A DNA stretch of 64,000 nt from Amphiura filiformis. Taxonomy: Eukaryota > Echinodermata > Ophiuroidea > Amphilepidida > Amphiuridae. Where the stretch lies: NCBI RefSeq assembly GCF_039555335.1, contig NC_092642.1, positions 17,823,208 to 17,887,207 on the forward strand, written 5' to 3'. A program made the translations under genes and the position numbers. Shown here piece by piece: positions 10,660 to 22,805 of this stretch (within the stretch, counting starts at the first letter, position 1; each line of letters begins with the position of its first letter). Under the pieces are notes generated by a model. That model worked only from the letters and a program-made list of their open reading frames with translations, had not been told where the DNA came from and ran no database searches.

Positions 10660-13245
10660 ATGTCATCATCTCATATGACCAAAGTAGCAGAGGTTTTTTT
10701 TTTAACTACCCTGTCGACAACAGATTGCTCAATGTTTAGGCGCTTCCTGATTGCTGTATTTCGGATTTTGTCCAGTCTTGTGACACCCAATATATTTCTT
10801 AGGCATATCATCTCAAAGACGAGAAGTCTGTCCTCATCGACTTTCTTCAATGTCCAGGTCTCAGTCCAGAGAGTAAATATTGAGAAGACGAGGACTTTGT
10901 ATAGTTCTTGGTGTGTGTTTGGATGTCCTTGTTTTGGAGTTTCTGAGCAGCCCCTGTTGCTTTTCCTATCCGGAGTTTGATATCATCTGTGCAGGATCCC
11001 TGTTGGTTGATTGTACCTCCCAGGTAGGTGAACCTTTCAACCTGAGCAAGTTGTTTCCCATTTATATTGATGTTGATTTACTTTGGTACTCTGCTGATGA
11101 TCTGGACTTCCGTTTTGGTGATGTTGATTTTTAGTCCAAATGCTGAACTACTGTGGTGAACAAAAAGTGTTTGGAGATCTTCTTTCTTCTCTGCAATAAG
11201 TGCAATATCATCAGCAAACCGTAGGCTGGTGATGATCTGGCCTTGGACAGTAACTCCTTTGTCGCTCTCGTGAAGGGGGGGGTATTGCATTGCTAGTTCC
11301 AGCAGGATGTTAAATAGTTGTGGAAATATTATACAGCCTTGACGCAATCTTACCAGTGTCTTGAACCAATCGCCATTTACTCTTACTGCGTTTGTGGATT
11401 TCTGATTTCTTCAGGAGTCTTATGATTTTGCTGGAGAAGCCGAAGAAGCTGAGTGCTTTCCAAAGCCCCTCTTACCACACGGAGTCGAAGGCTTTTTCAA
11501 AATCGAAGTGTGAAGAGCTGGTCGATGGTTGATCTCACAGGTCTGAATCCTGCTTGTGATTCAGAGAGAATTTGCTCTGTTTTATTCATGATACGCCTTT
11601 GGATGAGGGTTAAGACTTTACATGCGTGACTGAGAAGGCTGATTCCTCTGTAGTTGCCGCCAGTCCAACTTATCTTTCTTCTTGTAGATGTGTGTGATAA
11701 TCCCCCAGTCATCGGGAAAGGTTTCAGTGTCCCATATCCTCTTGCAGAATTGGTGGAAAGTTTCAATTCTTATGTCTCCTGCTGCCTTTATTTCCTCAGC
11801 GGTGATGCTGTCGTATCCTGGTGCCTTTCCTTCCGAGAGCTTCTTTATACCACTTGCCTATTATCTGGTTCAGTGTCATTATTTGGCATTTGGGGAACAC
11901 TGTTTGCACTGTTCTCGTTGATTGGATTATTTTTGTCATAAAGTTCTTGATAGTTTTCCTTCCATCTTGATTCCTCCATTTCAGTCAGGATTTCCCCCCT
12001 CCTTACTTTTGACGGTTTGCATCTTGGTTGATGCTTTCTTAATTGTGGAGTACACTTCCTTGGACTTTGCAGCCTGGTGTGCATTGTCAACTTTGATACA
12101 CAAAATCCTGTAGTCATTTATCATGGTATCCTTTCGTTTTTCCTTTTGATTTCTCTACCTGGACTCCCATGTCCACTATCCTTGTTCTGTTTGAACTTGG
12201 TGTTGCTGATGAATAAATCGTTCATTGCACAGAAGTTTAGTATTTTTTCACCTCGGTGATTTGATTCACCATATCCATGTTTCCCCAATACATTTTCATA
12301 TTGTGTCCAATCTGTTCGAACTTTTGCATTAAGATCTCCCATGACTATTTGAATGCTGCTTTTGGGAATCTTGTCTATGGTTCTTTGGAGAAGGTCATAG
12401 GATCCTTCTACCTTTTCCTCATGATCTGCAGTGTTTGGTGCATATACTTGCACTACTGTAATGCCTCCTGTTTAATTTAGAATTTTGCTGTTATAACCCT
12501 TGGTGAGATAGGGCTATATCCCATGAGTGCGTTTTGTGCCTTCTTGTTTAGAATGAGGGTTACTCCAGCACGATGAGCTGTGACATTCCCAAAGCATAAC
12601 ATTTTGTATCCTTCCGAGATTAATTCTCCAGAGTCTTACCAGTGGGTTTCGGAGATTCCTAGAATTTGCCAATCAAATTTCTCCATTTGGTTTAGCAATA
12701 TCTCAAGATTGCTAGATTGGTGTAAAGTTCGAACATTCCACGTTCCTATATCAATCGTTGCTTTTGTAGCTAATAAAGCCATCCTGTTCAGTGGTCTATC
12801 AATTAATACTCCGCTAATTGGGGCTCGACTTGGTGCTAGTCCCGCTTTGGGAGGACCTTCAAATCTTCCGATTAGAGTTGCAGCATCATGCTGCACTACA
12901 GTAGGTAGGCCCATTGGTTGGACTGGTTGATGCAGAGTGCTGGAATTTCCTTTTATCATGAAACAGTTTCGCTCATAACTAGCTAGGCGGATGAGACAAT
13001 CCTCTCCTAGCCACCCTGGTCTGTCCGTCACCTACTGAACAAGTCAGTCGGCTCACAACCCCCACCGTCGAGAAGGTAGACCAAGACGTTTACCCATTAA
13101 CTCACAAGTCGGTCGTCCCCTCACTGTATATGCTACACTATGTGCTACTCTATATTCTACACTACATGCTACATGCAAGATGCTACCAGGGACGGTCTCC
13201 TCCTTGTTGTCCATCATAACAAGTATGATAAGAGAAAACAGGTTT
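10660..13245 (-). pseudogene. Decayed non-LTR retrotransposon (RTE-like LINE), EN and RT
   Basis: The minus strand carries, from high to low coordinates, an endonuclease start (GTWNVRTLHQ and ILGISETHW near 12640-12770), more endonuclease (QVYAPN and MGDLNAKV near 12330-12450), RT motifs (QAGFRPVRSTIDQLFTL near 11500-11570, then RFADDIALIAE near 11180-11220) and the post-RT tail (ETWTLKKVDEDRL, then LRNILGV near 10790-10860). Frames change several times, so it is dead. The combination is typical of RTE/'craniofacial development protein 2-like' endonuclease-RT ORFs. The stretch 13031-13245 is probably its 5' untranslated leader. Copy 2 has no equivalent. Confidence 0.8.
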
Positions 13246-13330
13246 TGTTACAGATCTACCTACCAAAAAAAAACCCAAAACCGAGTTTTTGTTTCCAATG
13301 TATATTATTCTGCTTTACTTTTTACACAGT

Positions 13331-14612
13331 CTTCTTCTTCTTTCGTGTCCTTACATCAAACTGTACTTATCCACTGAGAAACACACTTTTGTGCCCGTTG
13401 AGAAAATTGCGCCAGATCGTGTGTCGTCACAGGATCTTCCAAAAGCAGGCATTCCAGCCGATGCTGCATCGTCTGTGGCTCTTGTCCACAATCACACATG
13501 GTCGGGCCACTGATGTATCCCCATTTGTGAAGGGTATCCTTGCAAGGTACAACACCGGTTCGGAGGCGGTTAAGGCATCTCCAGTTTGCACAGACTTCGT
13601 TTGCTCCTGGAGGTAGTGATTCTGTGGGTTAAATCCCCATCTCAGTGGTGACTGCTTCAGATGAAAGCCTTTCTTTCCACATCTGGGTGCGAGCCTCTGA
13701 TGATGTTGTTTGCAGAGGGAGGGTGCTTGTGATGAAGCTTTTCCTTGACTTCAGCCGTCTGTATGGTGGTGTGTGGTTGAAGAGGGGGTGTCTTACGTCC
13801 GTGGTCTGTTTACGGCGTTCCTCTTTGCTTGCCACAGCTCTCCGGATGTCAGGTGGTGCGATACCTGCCAAGAGGTAGACCTTGTCCATGTTGGTAGGCC
13901 TTAGACATCATGTGATGGAGCGGCAGCTTGCGTTGAGTGCAGAGTCCAGCTTCCTAGCATGTGATGATATTTCCCAAGCAGGACATGCGTATTCCGCGGT
14001 GGAGAAACTCAAAGCCAGTGCTGTTGATCTGATGGTATCTGGGCAAGCACCCCATCTGGTGTTGGCAAGTTTGCGCAAGATGTTGTTGCGTGTGCTGACC
14101 TTGGCCTTGGTCTTCTCCACGTGGGCCTTGTAGGATAGGCATCGATCTAGTGTGACCCCTAGGTACACTGGGTTAGGGCAGAAAGGGAGCTTGGTACCAG
14201 ACCAGGTGATGTTCAACTGTCGCTTGGCTTCCTTGTTGATAAGGTGGAAGGTACAGGCCTGGGCCTTCCTGGGTTTGCGCGCAGTTGATTCTCGTCGTAG
14301 TACTCTCCTAGTCCAGTCAGTGTATCTGTCAGAGTGTCTTCAATCACCTCAAAGCTTGTACTCTGGCTGGTTACGCACAAGTCATCTGCATATATAAACC
14401 GCTTGGTTTGGCTGTCAACTGGCTGGTCGTTAGTATAGATGTTGTATAGCAGAGGAGCTAGGACCCTTCCCTGGGGGCATCCGTTTCGCTGTCTGCGCCA
14501 TCGGCTTCGCTTCCCTCCTAGTTCACCAAAGAACCTTCTGTTCTGGAGCAGGGTTTGTAGAAGCCTGGTGAGGTGAACATCCTTAGTCATCTCTAGCACT
14601 TTGGCGAGTAGC
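13331..14612 (-). mobile_element. 5'-truncated LINE with RT domain, copy 1 only
   Basis: The minus strand reads as the C-terminal half of a Jockey/CR1-type RT ORF. It shows NGCPQGRVLAPLLYNIYTND, the catalytic FIYADDL near 14390-14420, YLGVTLDR, and a C-terminal CDCGQEPQTMQHRLECL motif near 13440-13510. Frameshifts separate the pieces. The low-coordinate end (the LINE 3' end) is a GAA-type microsatellite. ACACAGT flanks both sides (13324-13330 and 14613-14619) and occurs once at the empty site in copy 2 (about 39822-39828), so the ends are exact and the insertion is specific to copy 1. Confidence 0.88.
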
Positions 14613-14619
14613 ACACAGT

Positions 14620-14825
14620 GTGTACCACAGACTAATGGTGGGTACACTTTCATCACACAAACTGCGCATGCATGCATCCCACGTGATCACAATCATGGCT
14701 ACCGGTCGGTGATCTTGTTGCCACGCGAGGGGCCCTAGGTTTGAATCCGGGGGGGGGTACCAAGTGACTTCTGTGTTTATCTTTCCTGCATCCAGGCCTA
14801 TTAAAGTACAATCCAAATACAGACA
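14620..14825. other. Short segment with tRNA-like B box
   Basis: Shared with 39830-40044 in copy 2. It includes GGTTTGAATCC followed by a G run, resembling a Pol III B box, and an upstream GGCTACCGGTCGG that could be a decayed A box. It may be a SINE relic. No gene is visible. Confidence 0.35.
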
Positions 14826-14903
14826 CTGAATAGATTCATCAGGTTTGAAGATAAATAAATATACGATTTCTTTAAAACAAAACCAAAATTTACTCACTAG
14901 CTT

Positions 14904-14940
14904 GACGGTTTCGCTTTTCATGGTCGAAAAGCATCATCAG
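14904..14940 (-). ncRNA. Inverted copy of the hammerhead-like motif
   Basis: Minus strand: CTGATGA (14940-14934), extra T, GCTTTTC/GAAAAGC stem, GAAAC and CGTC. It is identical in its core to 17642-17678 because the 5' end of the element carries an inverted copy of its 3' region. In this orientation it would be active only in an antisense transcript. Confidence 0.5.
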
Positions 14941-15104
14941 AATATTGATTGATGATCACTTCTTCCGGTTGGACGATTCCTGACCACAGAGGGTGTAGAA
15001 CTGTCACTCAGTAGCTACCGTCAAACTAGTGAGTAAATGTTGGTTTTGTTTAGAAGAAATCGTATATTTATTTATCTTCAAACCTGATGAATCTATTCAG
15101 TGAC

Positions 15105-17626
15105 TTGAGAACAACTTATGGACAAGAAACTGTCAAAAAAGTACGAGATTTAGAGAGTTTAGGCAAGAAGATCGCCTGACATAGGAATCACCTTGTGTTT
15201 ACACTCCGATGCAAGGATTTACATATTACACCTCGTAGTTTACAACTAAAACGTCCCATCAACACAACGAAAGCCAGGAATATTGTGGAAAAAGCGAGAC
15301 AACAACTAGTTCGCGAGCGTATCCGTATCATAAACAACAAATTTGATTCTTATAAGGAGGAAAAATCGCGAGCGGAGAATGCTTTGTTTACGCGGTTGCC
15401 ACAGGATTCGGATATAGCGAAACACGTGACCGATCATGTGACCAAAAATCGGAAAGTGAATTCTGCAAAACAAAATGCCGGCACGCACGAAAATTGGATC
15501 GGTTACAACAACATTATGTTCCAATTCAAAGGAGAAATACACCCAATAATGTGGAATTAGGAGGTGAGCATTTGAAGAAATGGGTGATTAACCTTTCCAA
15601 ACACAAACTCACGAAACCACAAGAGAGCATTCTGGCCAAAGGACTCAATTTCGCACCGTCACCGAGTAAGCTTCCTTACGAGGATTACATCATTGCCACA
15701 GAATTAGCATGCCGTAAGTTAAATAATAATAATGAAGCTACAGTACTTAGATCAGAAATGGCCGGCGTGTTACGTAGTTCAAAACCCCCCAAATCCAACA
15801 TCACGAGGGAAGAAAGACAAGCAATTAATGAGCTCAAAAATGAAAAGTCAGTGCTTGTACTTCCAGCTGACAAAGGTAAAGCTAGTGTCATTATGGATGT
15901 CCATGAATATGAGGAGAAATTATCTGAGATGCTTAATGATAAAAGAACATATGAAACCCTCGCCTCTGATCCTACACAACGCTATAAAAGAGAGTTAGTG
16001 GCTATATTAAGTAGGCTAAAGAAAGATGGTAAAATTAATAGATCTCAATATGACCTCCTTTTTCCGACAGCGGAAAACATCCCGAGGATTTATGGAACAC
16101 CTACGATCCACAAGCCTGGAAATAAAGCCAGACCCATAGTTGACTACACGGGTACTATCGCATATCAGACTTCCCGTGCTTTAGCAGACACCCTGTCACC
16201 TCTGGTTGGAGGTACAGAACATCACGTGCAAAACTCCAAACATTTAGCTGAGGGTTTAGCTGAGGTCATGATTGAAGAGGAGGAGATATTTAATTCTCAT
16301 GATGTAGTATCTCTGTTTACGAACACTCCAATTGAGCAAACCTTACAAGTTATAAAATCGCGCTTGGAGAATGACACTACGCTGAAAGAAAGAACCCTAC
16401 TCTCGGTTGACAAAGTTTTGGAGTTACTACAGTTTGTACTTACTACTACATATTTCCTTTTCCCCGGCACTATTTATAAGCAACGATTCGGTGCTGCGAT
16501 GGGTAGTCCCGTATCCCCAGTTGTAGCTAACCTCTACATGGAATTTTTAGAGCAAAAGGCCATAGCATCTGCCCCTCTCACATGTAAGCCACGGCTGTGG
16601 AAGAGATACGTGGACGATATATTGGAAATAGTGCAAAAAGATCAAGTAGACAATCTTACAGAGCACCTTAATCAGAGTGACCCCACTGAGAACATCAAAT
16701 TTACCTATGAGAAAGAGCACGAGGGTACCATACCGTTTTTGGACACATTAATTGTTCGTAAGCCAGATGGGTCAGTGAAGTTACTTGTATATAGAAAGGT
16801 CACACACACTGACCAGTACCTCAATTTTAATTCGCACCACCCTATCCACCAAAAACTTGGGGTGATCAGGACTCTATTTGATAGATTGAATTCCATCGTA
16901 ACTGGGGACGCGGATAAGAAACTGGAGGAAACTAAGATCAAAGAGGCCCTCGGCCGCTGTGGATATCCAAATTGGGCTTTTAAGCAAGTTAAAATGGATA
17001 AGAAACAGGCAAAGAAACCTAAAAAGAAAAAGGACACTGACATCCAAACGAAAGGACTAGTTGTCATTCCTTACGTGGAAGGGCTTGCGGAAAAAGCCAA
17101 TAGGATTTTCAGAAAGCATGGCATAGCCACAGCCGTGAAGCCAAACACTAACCTCTGCAAACTTCTAGTCCACCTCAAGGACAAGGTTGACCCCAATAAC
17201 AGCACGGATTGCGTCTATGAGATACCTTATACCAATTGTAACCACACTTATGTGGGTGAGACCGGAAGGAGGTTTGCAACGCGACTCAAAGAACATCAAA
17301 AAGAAACTATGAGGGTGGAAAAGACAAAGCAAAACTACACGCGTCAAACACGCAAACAGTCAGAAACTGAACAATCAAAATCGGATATTGCAGACCATGC
17401 AGTGCAACAGAACCACGTAATAGATTGGGACAATTCAAAAATCCTTAGCAAGGAGTGTAATGCAAATATAAGACGCATCAAGGAATCAATATGGATTCGT
17501 AGAAGAGGACCCAACGTCATGAACAGGGACGAGGGGGCACACTATCTAAGTCACGTATATGATCCTCTACTTAGTGACAGTTCTACACCCTCTGTGTTTC
17601 AGGAATCGTCCAACCGGAAGAAGTGA
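15105..17626 (+). pseudogene. Penelope-like RT/GIY-YIG ORF, disrupted
   Basis: The largest intact part (15494-17626, 710 codons in frame) has the family's VLPADKGKASVIMD motif, TIHKPGNKARPIVDYTG, MGSPVSPVVANLYME, the catalytic YVDD at residues 372-375 of this frame, IPFLDTL, and a GIY-YIG nuclease near 573-605 (YEIPY, then TYVGETGRRF). The N-terminal part lies in a different frame (about 15105-15560, including LRCKDLHITPRSLQL). One TGA at 15177 interrupts it, probably a CGA-to-TGA change, and a frameshift near 15490-15560 separates it from the main frame. RT and nuclease would act in target-primed integration. Otherwise the domains look well preserved, so the insertion is fairly young. Confidence 0.9.
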
Positions 17627-17641
17627 TCATCAATCAATATT

Positions 17642-17678
17642 CTGATGATGCTTTTCGACCATGAAAAGCGAAACCGTC
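17642..17678 (+). ncRNA. Hammerhead-ribozyme-like motif in the Penelope 3' end
   Basis: CTGATGA (17642-17648), one extra T, a 7-bp stem GCTTTTC/GAAAAGC with a 6-base loop, then GAAA (17670-17673), C, C and GTC (17676-17678). This is the hammerhead core order, with a minimal stem III (AC/GU) and GUC as the expected cleavage triplet. A single extra base after CUGAUGA is known in some natural hammerheads. Type I hammerheads with very short stem III are described in Penelope-like elements. Stem I is not obvious in the flanks. An inverted copy of the same core lies on the minus strand at 14904-14940. Confidence 0.6.
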
Positions 17679-17752
17679 AAACTAGTGAGTAAATTTTGGT
17701 TTTGTTTAGAAGAAACCGTATATCCAAATACAGACAGTAAAATGCTCTTTAA

Positions 17753-18665
17753 AGGGCAGGTCTATAGCAAAAACAAGTTTATCTTTATTCGAAGAGAATA
17801 ATTATTACATCACAAGTTGACACTTGTTGCAATTTTTTTGTGCGTATTTCTCCTGAAAAAGGAGAAATTGTGTGGGTAAAGTTCAGCCTCGTACGTGTTC
17901 TTCCCCCGTTTGAAGCGTACGTGTTCTCCCCCGTTTGACTGATGACGTAGGTAAATGAAGCGGACACTTTATCGTGCTCTCATCATACAATCACAATCAC
18001 TTTGACAAGTTTGACATTATCAACAATGAGTTGTACTATCACTTACCATAACAATGCTGCATAACAATATGCACGCTATTGTTCTATTTCGGGAACAAAG
18101 CCCACACAGTAATTGTTACTATGCATTTGCTTTGTAATATTTCATCCAACTGAAACTATAGCGTTGCAATATACAGGGAAATCAGATACATGAGTTTGTG
18201 GACTAACACGGTTTATATGCTAGTCTCAGATGAAATTCTAAGCTGAAATTATGTATTTATTTTTTAGGCCTAATATTGCTCATGATATTGATATACATAT
18301 GAATTGTAATATCACAATTGTCTAATATATAAAAAAGAAGCGGCTGATTTTATCCATATGTTTAAAAACCATGAAATTTGTAATACTTAATTTGGAATTT
18401 TTTTCTGTGAACAGCAACAGTATACGTTCTGTCCATTGAGAGCGTTTATATAGTCCCTTTTCTCACAGCGGGCACATCTCATTTCATGACGTCACCGGTT
18501 TTCTATGCCAAATCTGTCTCGTTCGAAGGAACTCACCGCTTAAGTTGGTTTTTGCGGAATATCAATTTTAAACGTCTTATTTTCTCATAAAAGGAGTCAT
18601 TTTCATTGTCCTCATAATATTAGCTTGCCAATGATATGATGTTGTTTTTGGTATAGACCTGCCCT
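17753..18665. mobile_element. TTAA-flanked TIR element (913 bp), copy 1 only
   Basis: TTAA at 17749-17752 and 18666-18669 flanks an element starting AGGGCAGGTCTATA and ending with the inverse (GTATAGACCTGCCCT); the inverted ends reach about 28 bp. The empty site in copy 2 reads TTCTTTAAATAAC (about 40056-40068), with a single TTAA. TTAA targeting points to the piggyBac-like group. No transposase is present, so the element is non-autonomous. The interior has no supported gene. Confidence 0.88.
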
Positions 18666-19809
18666 TTAAATAACATAATTTAGTACCTACAAACTCATTG
18701 TACAATTTATAATGACATGAATACATTAGGACATCTCGAATGTACACATCGCTTATCGAATGATTTCATAAATGTAAATTGTATGGTGTTTCAATACTTT
18801 GTGCAAGTCAATTTATCCCATTAAATGTATTCTTTGTTTTTGCTGCTTCTATTAAGGCAAATATCAATTAATCAATATGCTATTAACGTTCATTAAACAA
18901 ACCGGTACTACAGTTAATAGACCCACCACTAATTGGAACAAAATCCATTTTACAGGCACCTATCTATATTATACCAAAAGATCACAGAAAAAAATAACAA
19001 AAATCCAAGTAGTAGAACAGTGCCTCAACATTTCGTCAAATGTTGTTTAAAAGCACACCAATGTATTTCCCTTGTCATAAGGATTCAGAAAAAGTATAGT
19101 TTGATATATCTCCGACGCACAATTCTTGACTTGCATGGGAAAAGATCAAAAGTTAAAATTCCACAGGGGGGAAATGGACATCAATTTGGAGTTGCGTTTT
19201 TCGTAAAAATAAAGATGTTATCACAAAAAGTGTCGAAAGTGAATAGTATCAATCTTTATTTTGTCTTTTACATTTTTTTTTCTGTTTTTAGGTCATTTTC
19301 GGGACAAATTTACATTTTTTGTAATTTTGTCAATTTCAAAATGTCACAGTTAAACTTCCTTTGGCAGGGTGTGGTGCATCCAGATGTGATTTTATCTCGT
19401 CCTCTTCTGATTGTTATATTTTGTACAGATTTCCGTTATGAAATAATTTGCGTAGCATTGACATTTTAACAGTAATTTCGAAAGTCCAATTTTAATTTTG
19501 AGAATTACGTATGGAAATTTTAGAAGAGTGTGTATGTTTTACTTAAAATATGATTTGTTTCATATCAAATTTTGAAAAGGCTTTGGAATCTGTTTCGTTT
19601 GATTTATCAGTTATTTGAAGCATGTAGTACAATTTGTGGCAAATCAATATATAAACTAGAGAAATCTGTTCCAACTGACCAGCAGTAGACAATTGCCACA
19701 AAAAAGTGTCTTAACTTTGGTAAGCTTGGCGTCTGTGATATATCAAGGCATGCACCACTTTATTAAACCATTGAAAACAAGCAATCCATTAAAACACAAA
19801 TCACTTTAT

Positions 19810-19955
19810 ACACGTGTTAAAAAACTTTATTATTTTTATTTTGCTGAATTGTTTACATGTGTTTTGTTTTCAATATATTGATACACGTGTTAAAAAAACT
19901 TTATTATTTTTATTTTGCTGAATTGTTTACATGTGTTTTTTTTTATTGAATGTTA
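19810..19955. repeat. Tandem duplication, 73 bp x 2
   Basis: Units at 19810 and 19883 share ACACGTGTTAAA, a TTTATTATTTTTATTTTGC stretch and GAATTGTTTACATGTGTTTT. The corresponding stretch of copy 2 (about 44785-44830) holds one decayed unit, so the duplication or its loss followed the segmental duplication. Confidence 0.8.
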
Positions 19956-20469
19956 ACGATCAACATGTGTTGATTGAGTCTTAAATCTTGTTAATATATT
20001 GCAATATCTAAAACAATAAGCACTTATCAAACGTCAATTATAACAGACTCAGACAAAACGAATTAGTGATAATATATTGCTATTCTGCTTTACAATGTGC
20101 ATTTGAGGTGCTAGAATTTACTGATAGTGTGCTATACAAGCTCTACCAAGTTCAATTGTATACATCAGTTTCCAATAATGGATTGAACATCCTGATACAA
20201 GATTATATCAACCCTATATGGAAGATGTATTTTAAGAAACTTATAGGTATCAAATCATTTTAATATAGCCTGCACTTTTTATCATACATTATTTATAAGT
20301 TTGCAAAGATTGCAAAATTAAATCATCAAGATTATTCATCAAGACAGTAATTCAATAAAATAATATATTTACACGGTGACAACAAGAATTTATGTTCAAT
20401 CTGACTTTGTGAGGACGATAGAGTTTCAGTATGAGACTATACTGGCGTAATTGATATGGAACGTATGTA

Positions 20470-22189
20470 CAGGGTGAGTAAAAAAAAATGCAATAGAGCA
20501 AAGAATCGATATTTATGTAAGAACCAAGTTGAAATTTCCCATTATTGAAGGTTTCTATAAATGCCACACTCAATAGTCACCGTGTGAAAAAATGAAGTGC
20601 CTCGCTTCTACCGTTTAATTTTATGAGTCTTTTTGCTCCGATACCCAAATTCATTATTTGTCCACGAGATACCGTGTATTTTGAATGTAGCACACAATGC
20701 ACGATAAATGCACCAGCTCTGAAACTGACTTTAATTTAAAGGTCCGTAACCCGATCGACAGCATCATCCCCCCGATTTTTTTCATTGTTGATGAGGTTTT
20801 GGTATCACATAATAGATACTATTTTTCTCATTTACTATCCTGAAATTTGACGCTCCAAGTCGATGTATTTCCGGAGAAATCATGAATCACAGCGGTTTTT
20901 ACAGGTTACCAGTTTGTAAACAATAAAAATTTCTTCGGATCATGGGAAGAGAAAAAAGCGAACTACGCTAAGTGTAGTCTCGCGGCCAGACTGTATGTGG
21001 CTATCACGAGGATCGACGAGTGTCAGACCGACGCAAACTGGCTGTGTAGGAGACTACGCTAAGTGCTGAGGAGACGGTCCGCCGTATATAATTAAAACAA
21101 TTCCTTGATTATTTCAGTTGATGAAATAGCTCAATTGGCTAGCGCGCCGTTCTTTTACCCGAGAGGTACCCGGTTCAAAACCCGGTATCGGAAGGTTTTT
21201 TTCCTCTCCATTTTTAACCCAAACTTTTTAAATATTCATTTGAAATGTACATATTGCAAGGGGAAATATATTTTGTTTCCTTTTTTTTGAAACGGTACGA
21301 AAAAACAAAAAAAAACAAATATTTTCCGTTCAATACGGGCCGGGCATTGCAGCATGTCAGCATTCGTCATACGAACGGGAATTGTTGTTGTTGCATGCCT
21401 ACCCAGAATGCAATTCACGTATACAAGGTATTGGATTGCAAATTTGGCTATTTATTCACATTTACGCTGAAAATGCTCTCGATGTTTCACAAAGCAGCAT
21501 AAAGGGGGAGATATTTGATATTATTATGTAATTTTAAAGACAATCCATATCCAAAACCAATAGGGTTACCCCCTTTAAATAAGGTTAATTTTTGCGTTAT
21601 TTTTTATTTCTTTTTTTTCTGTTCAAACAAACTTTCTAACATTTCTTTAAGTCCTTCATTATACCTCACTCAACTCCAACTCCATTTTTTATAATCCCAA
21701 TATGTCCAACTTACTGGATGTAATTCACTCCACTCCAATTTGCACGCATTTCATTTCGACATTTGAAAAACCCGCCTACAAATTTATATGGTTTGAAAGA
21801 GAATAAACATCTTTAAAATAAAGGGAAAATGAAAATAACAACAAATAATGTTTCTGCTCCTTAAACAAGACCAATGGCAATAACACTTTGGGTGCTCCAT
21901 TTTATTTCAATGCCAATGAGGTTAAGAAACTGGCAGTTGTTCCAAATCTACCATACACAGAGTGGGCTGACAATCAAATTTTAGGTGTCTCTTGGACAAA
22001 CATTAAAATTGGGTATCGCTATAAAATATGTCATAAAAACAAAACGGTAAATGCTAATTCCTTGTTTTTTTCACACAATATCACTCATTGATATGTTATT
22101 TATAAAATGTTTTAAAACCTAAATGGTTCAACTCGGTTCTTAAATAAAAATGGATTCATTTCTCTATTGCACTTTTTTTACTCACCCTG
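20470..22189. mobile_element. TA-flanked TIR element (1.72 kb) with internal tRNA-like unit, copy 1 only
   Basis: TA at 20468-20469 and 22190-22191 flanks long inverted ends (about 60 bp with mismatches) starting CAGGGTGAGTAAAAAAA. Copy 2 has an empty site with one TA (about 45028-45033, GTATGTATCTGG). The TA target and CAGGGTG ends suggest the Tc1/mariner group (inference). No transposase is recognisable. It carries a Pol III-type tRNA-like unit at 21120-21202. A deletion relative lies at 26277-26625 and another end at 53071-53265. Confidence 0.85.
21120..21202 (+). tRNA. Degenerate tRNA-like unit inside the TA element
   Basis: An A box (TAGCTCAATTGG), a B box (GGTTCAAAACC) at tRNA spacing, and a T7 terminator at about 21196-21202. 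The T stem has one mismatch and the acceptor and anticodon stems pair poorly, so it is unlikely to be a working tRNA. It is either a decayed tRNA gene or a SINE head captured by the transposon. Confidence 0.5.
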
Positions 22190-22239
22190 TATCTGAAATC
22201 GATGAGCTAATAGCTTCACCGACGACTTCATGCCATATT

Positions 22240-22805
22240 ACATATTTATGGTTTTTCTGAATGTTGCTTCTGTATTAGCTATCTGCGACACAACCTTCAC
22301 AAGTTTTCCATTAATGAAATAATAGGTCCATTTGTGTTTACCAACACATCCGAATGATTCAGCAAATGCTCTTCTGTATCGCTCATTACTTACGTTATAC
22401 AAGATCGGATTTACTGCCGAATTCAAGAGCTTTACAACTCGACCTAACCAGAAGATAAACTTCTTCGTTTCTGCTGAATATATTCTCTCACTAACCAACC
22501 AATACTTGAAGTGATCGAAATTGACCTATTCAATGCTGATTTCATTCAAAATCAGCATTTTAGTAATTTGATTTCTGGCACGAAGCATTGCATGCTGTCA
22601 TCTGCTTTTCAGAGCCACATTCTCTTGTGAGTCCGGACCTTGCACTAAACGCGTATTTAATTCTGTATGTATGACGAAAAGATCACTGCCAGTGCAAACT
22701 GGGCAAAGTTAATTGCAGCCAATACCATGAACACTATGTGTTCACCTTGCAGACGATGCAACTTGTCGCCCCATTTTGAAATATGGAGTTGTTAGACCAA
22801 TATAT
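22240..22805 (-). pseudogene. GPCR pseudogene split by a LINE (copy 1), 3' part
   Basis: The minus strand matches TM5 to the C-tail of the receptors (LLNSAVNPILYNVSNERYRRAF at 22340-22420), with deletions in the TM6 region. Homology ends at about 22805, where a LINE endonuclease fragment begins. A short remnant of the receptor N-terminus (the SFRRRS-like EED region and the ATG flank) resumes at 23735-23812. The same arrangement occurs in copy 2 at 46740-48230, so the interruption predates the segmental duplication. Confidence 0.8.

Larger units (their letters stand above)
14826..17721 (+). mobile_element. Penelope-like retroelement, complete insertion
   Basis: The element is bounded by a 15-bp target duplication ATCCAAATACAGACA (14811-14825 and 17722-17736), present once in copy 2 (about 40029-40043). 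It encodes RT plus a GIY-YIG endonuclease, the defining pair of this retroelement class. The 5' end carries two partial copies of the 3' terminal region: an inverted one (14826-15010) and a direct one (15017-15100). The 84-bp outer arms 14826-14909 and 15017-15100 can therefore fold as a hairpin. Inverted or partial terminal repeats are usual for this class. The coding frame is disrupted, so the copy is not autonomous. Confidence 0.92.

Noticed and set aside
10549-10980. Plus-strand 143-codon frame
   Set aside because: It is antisense to the decayed LINE tail on the minus strand and has no motif of its own.
15195-15560. Separate 121-codon protein upstream of the Penelope RT frame
   Set aside because: Its apparent start is a GTG valine codon. 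The same frame continues upstream past one TGA, and it is the N-terminal part of the Penelope ORF separated by a frameshift.
18933-19469. Plus-strand 178-codon frame starting MEQNPFYRH
   Set aside because: Low-complexity, hydrophobic and partly AT-driven composition. The copy 2 relative is broken by the foldback insertion and many differences. No motif supports it.
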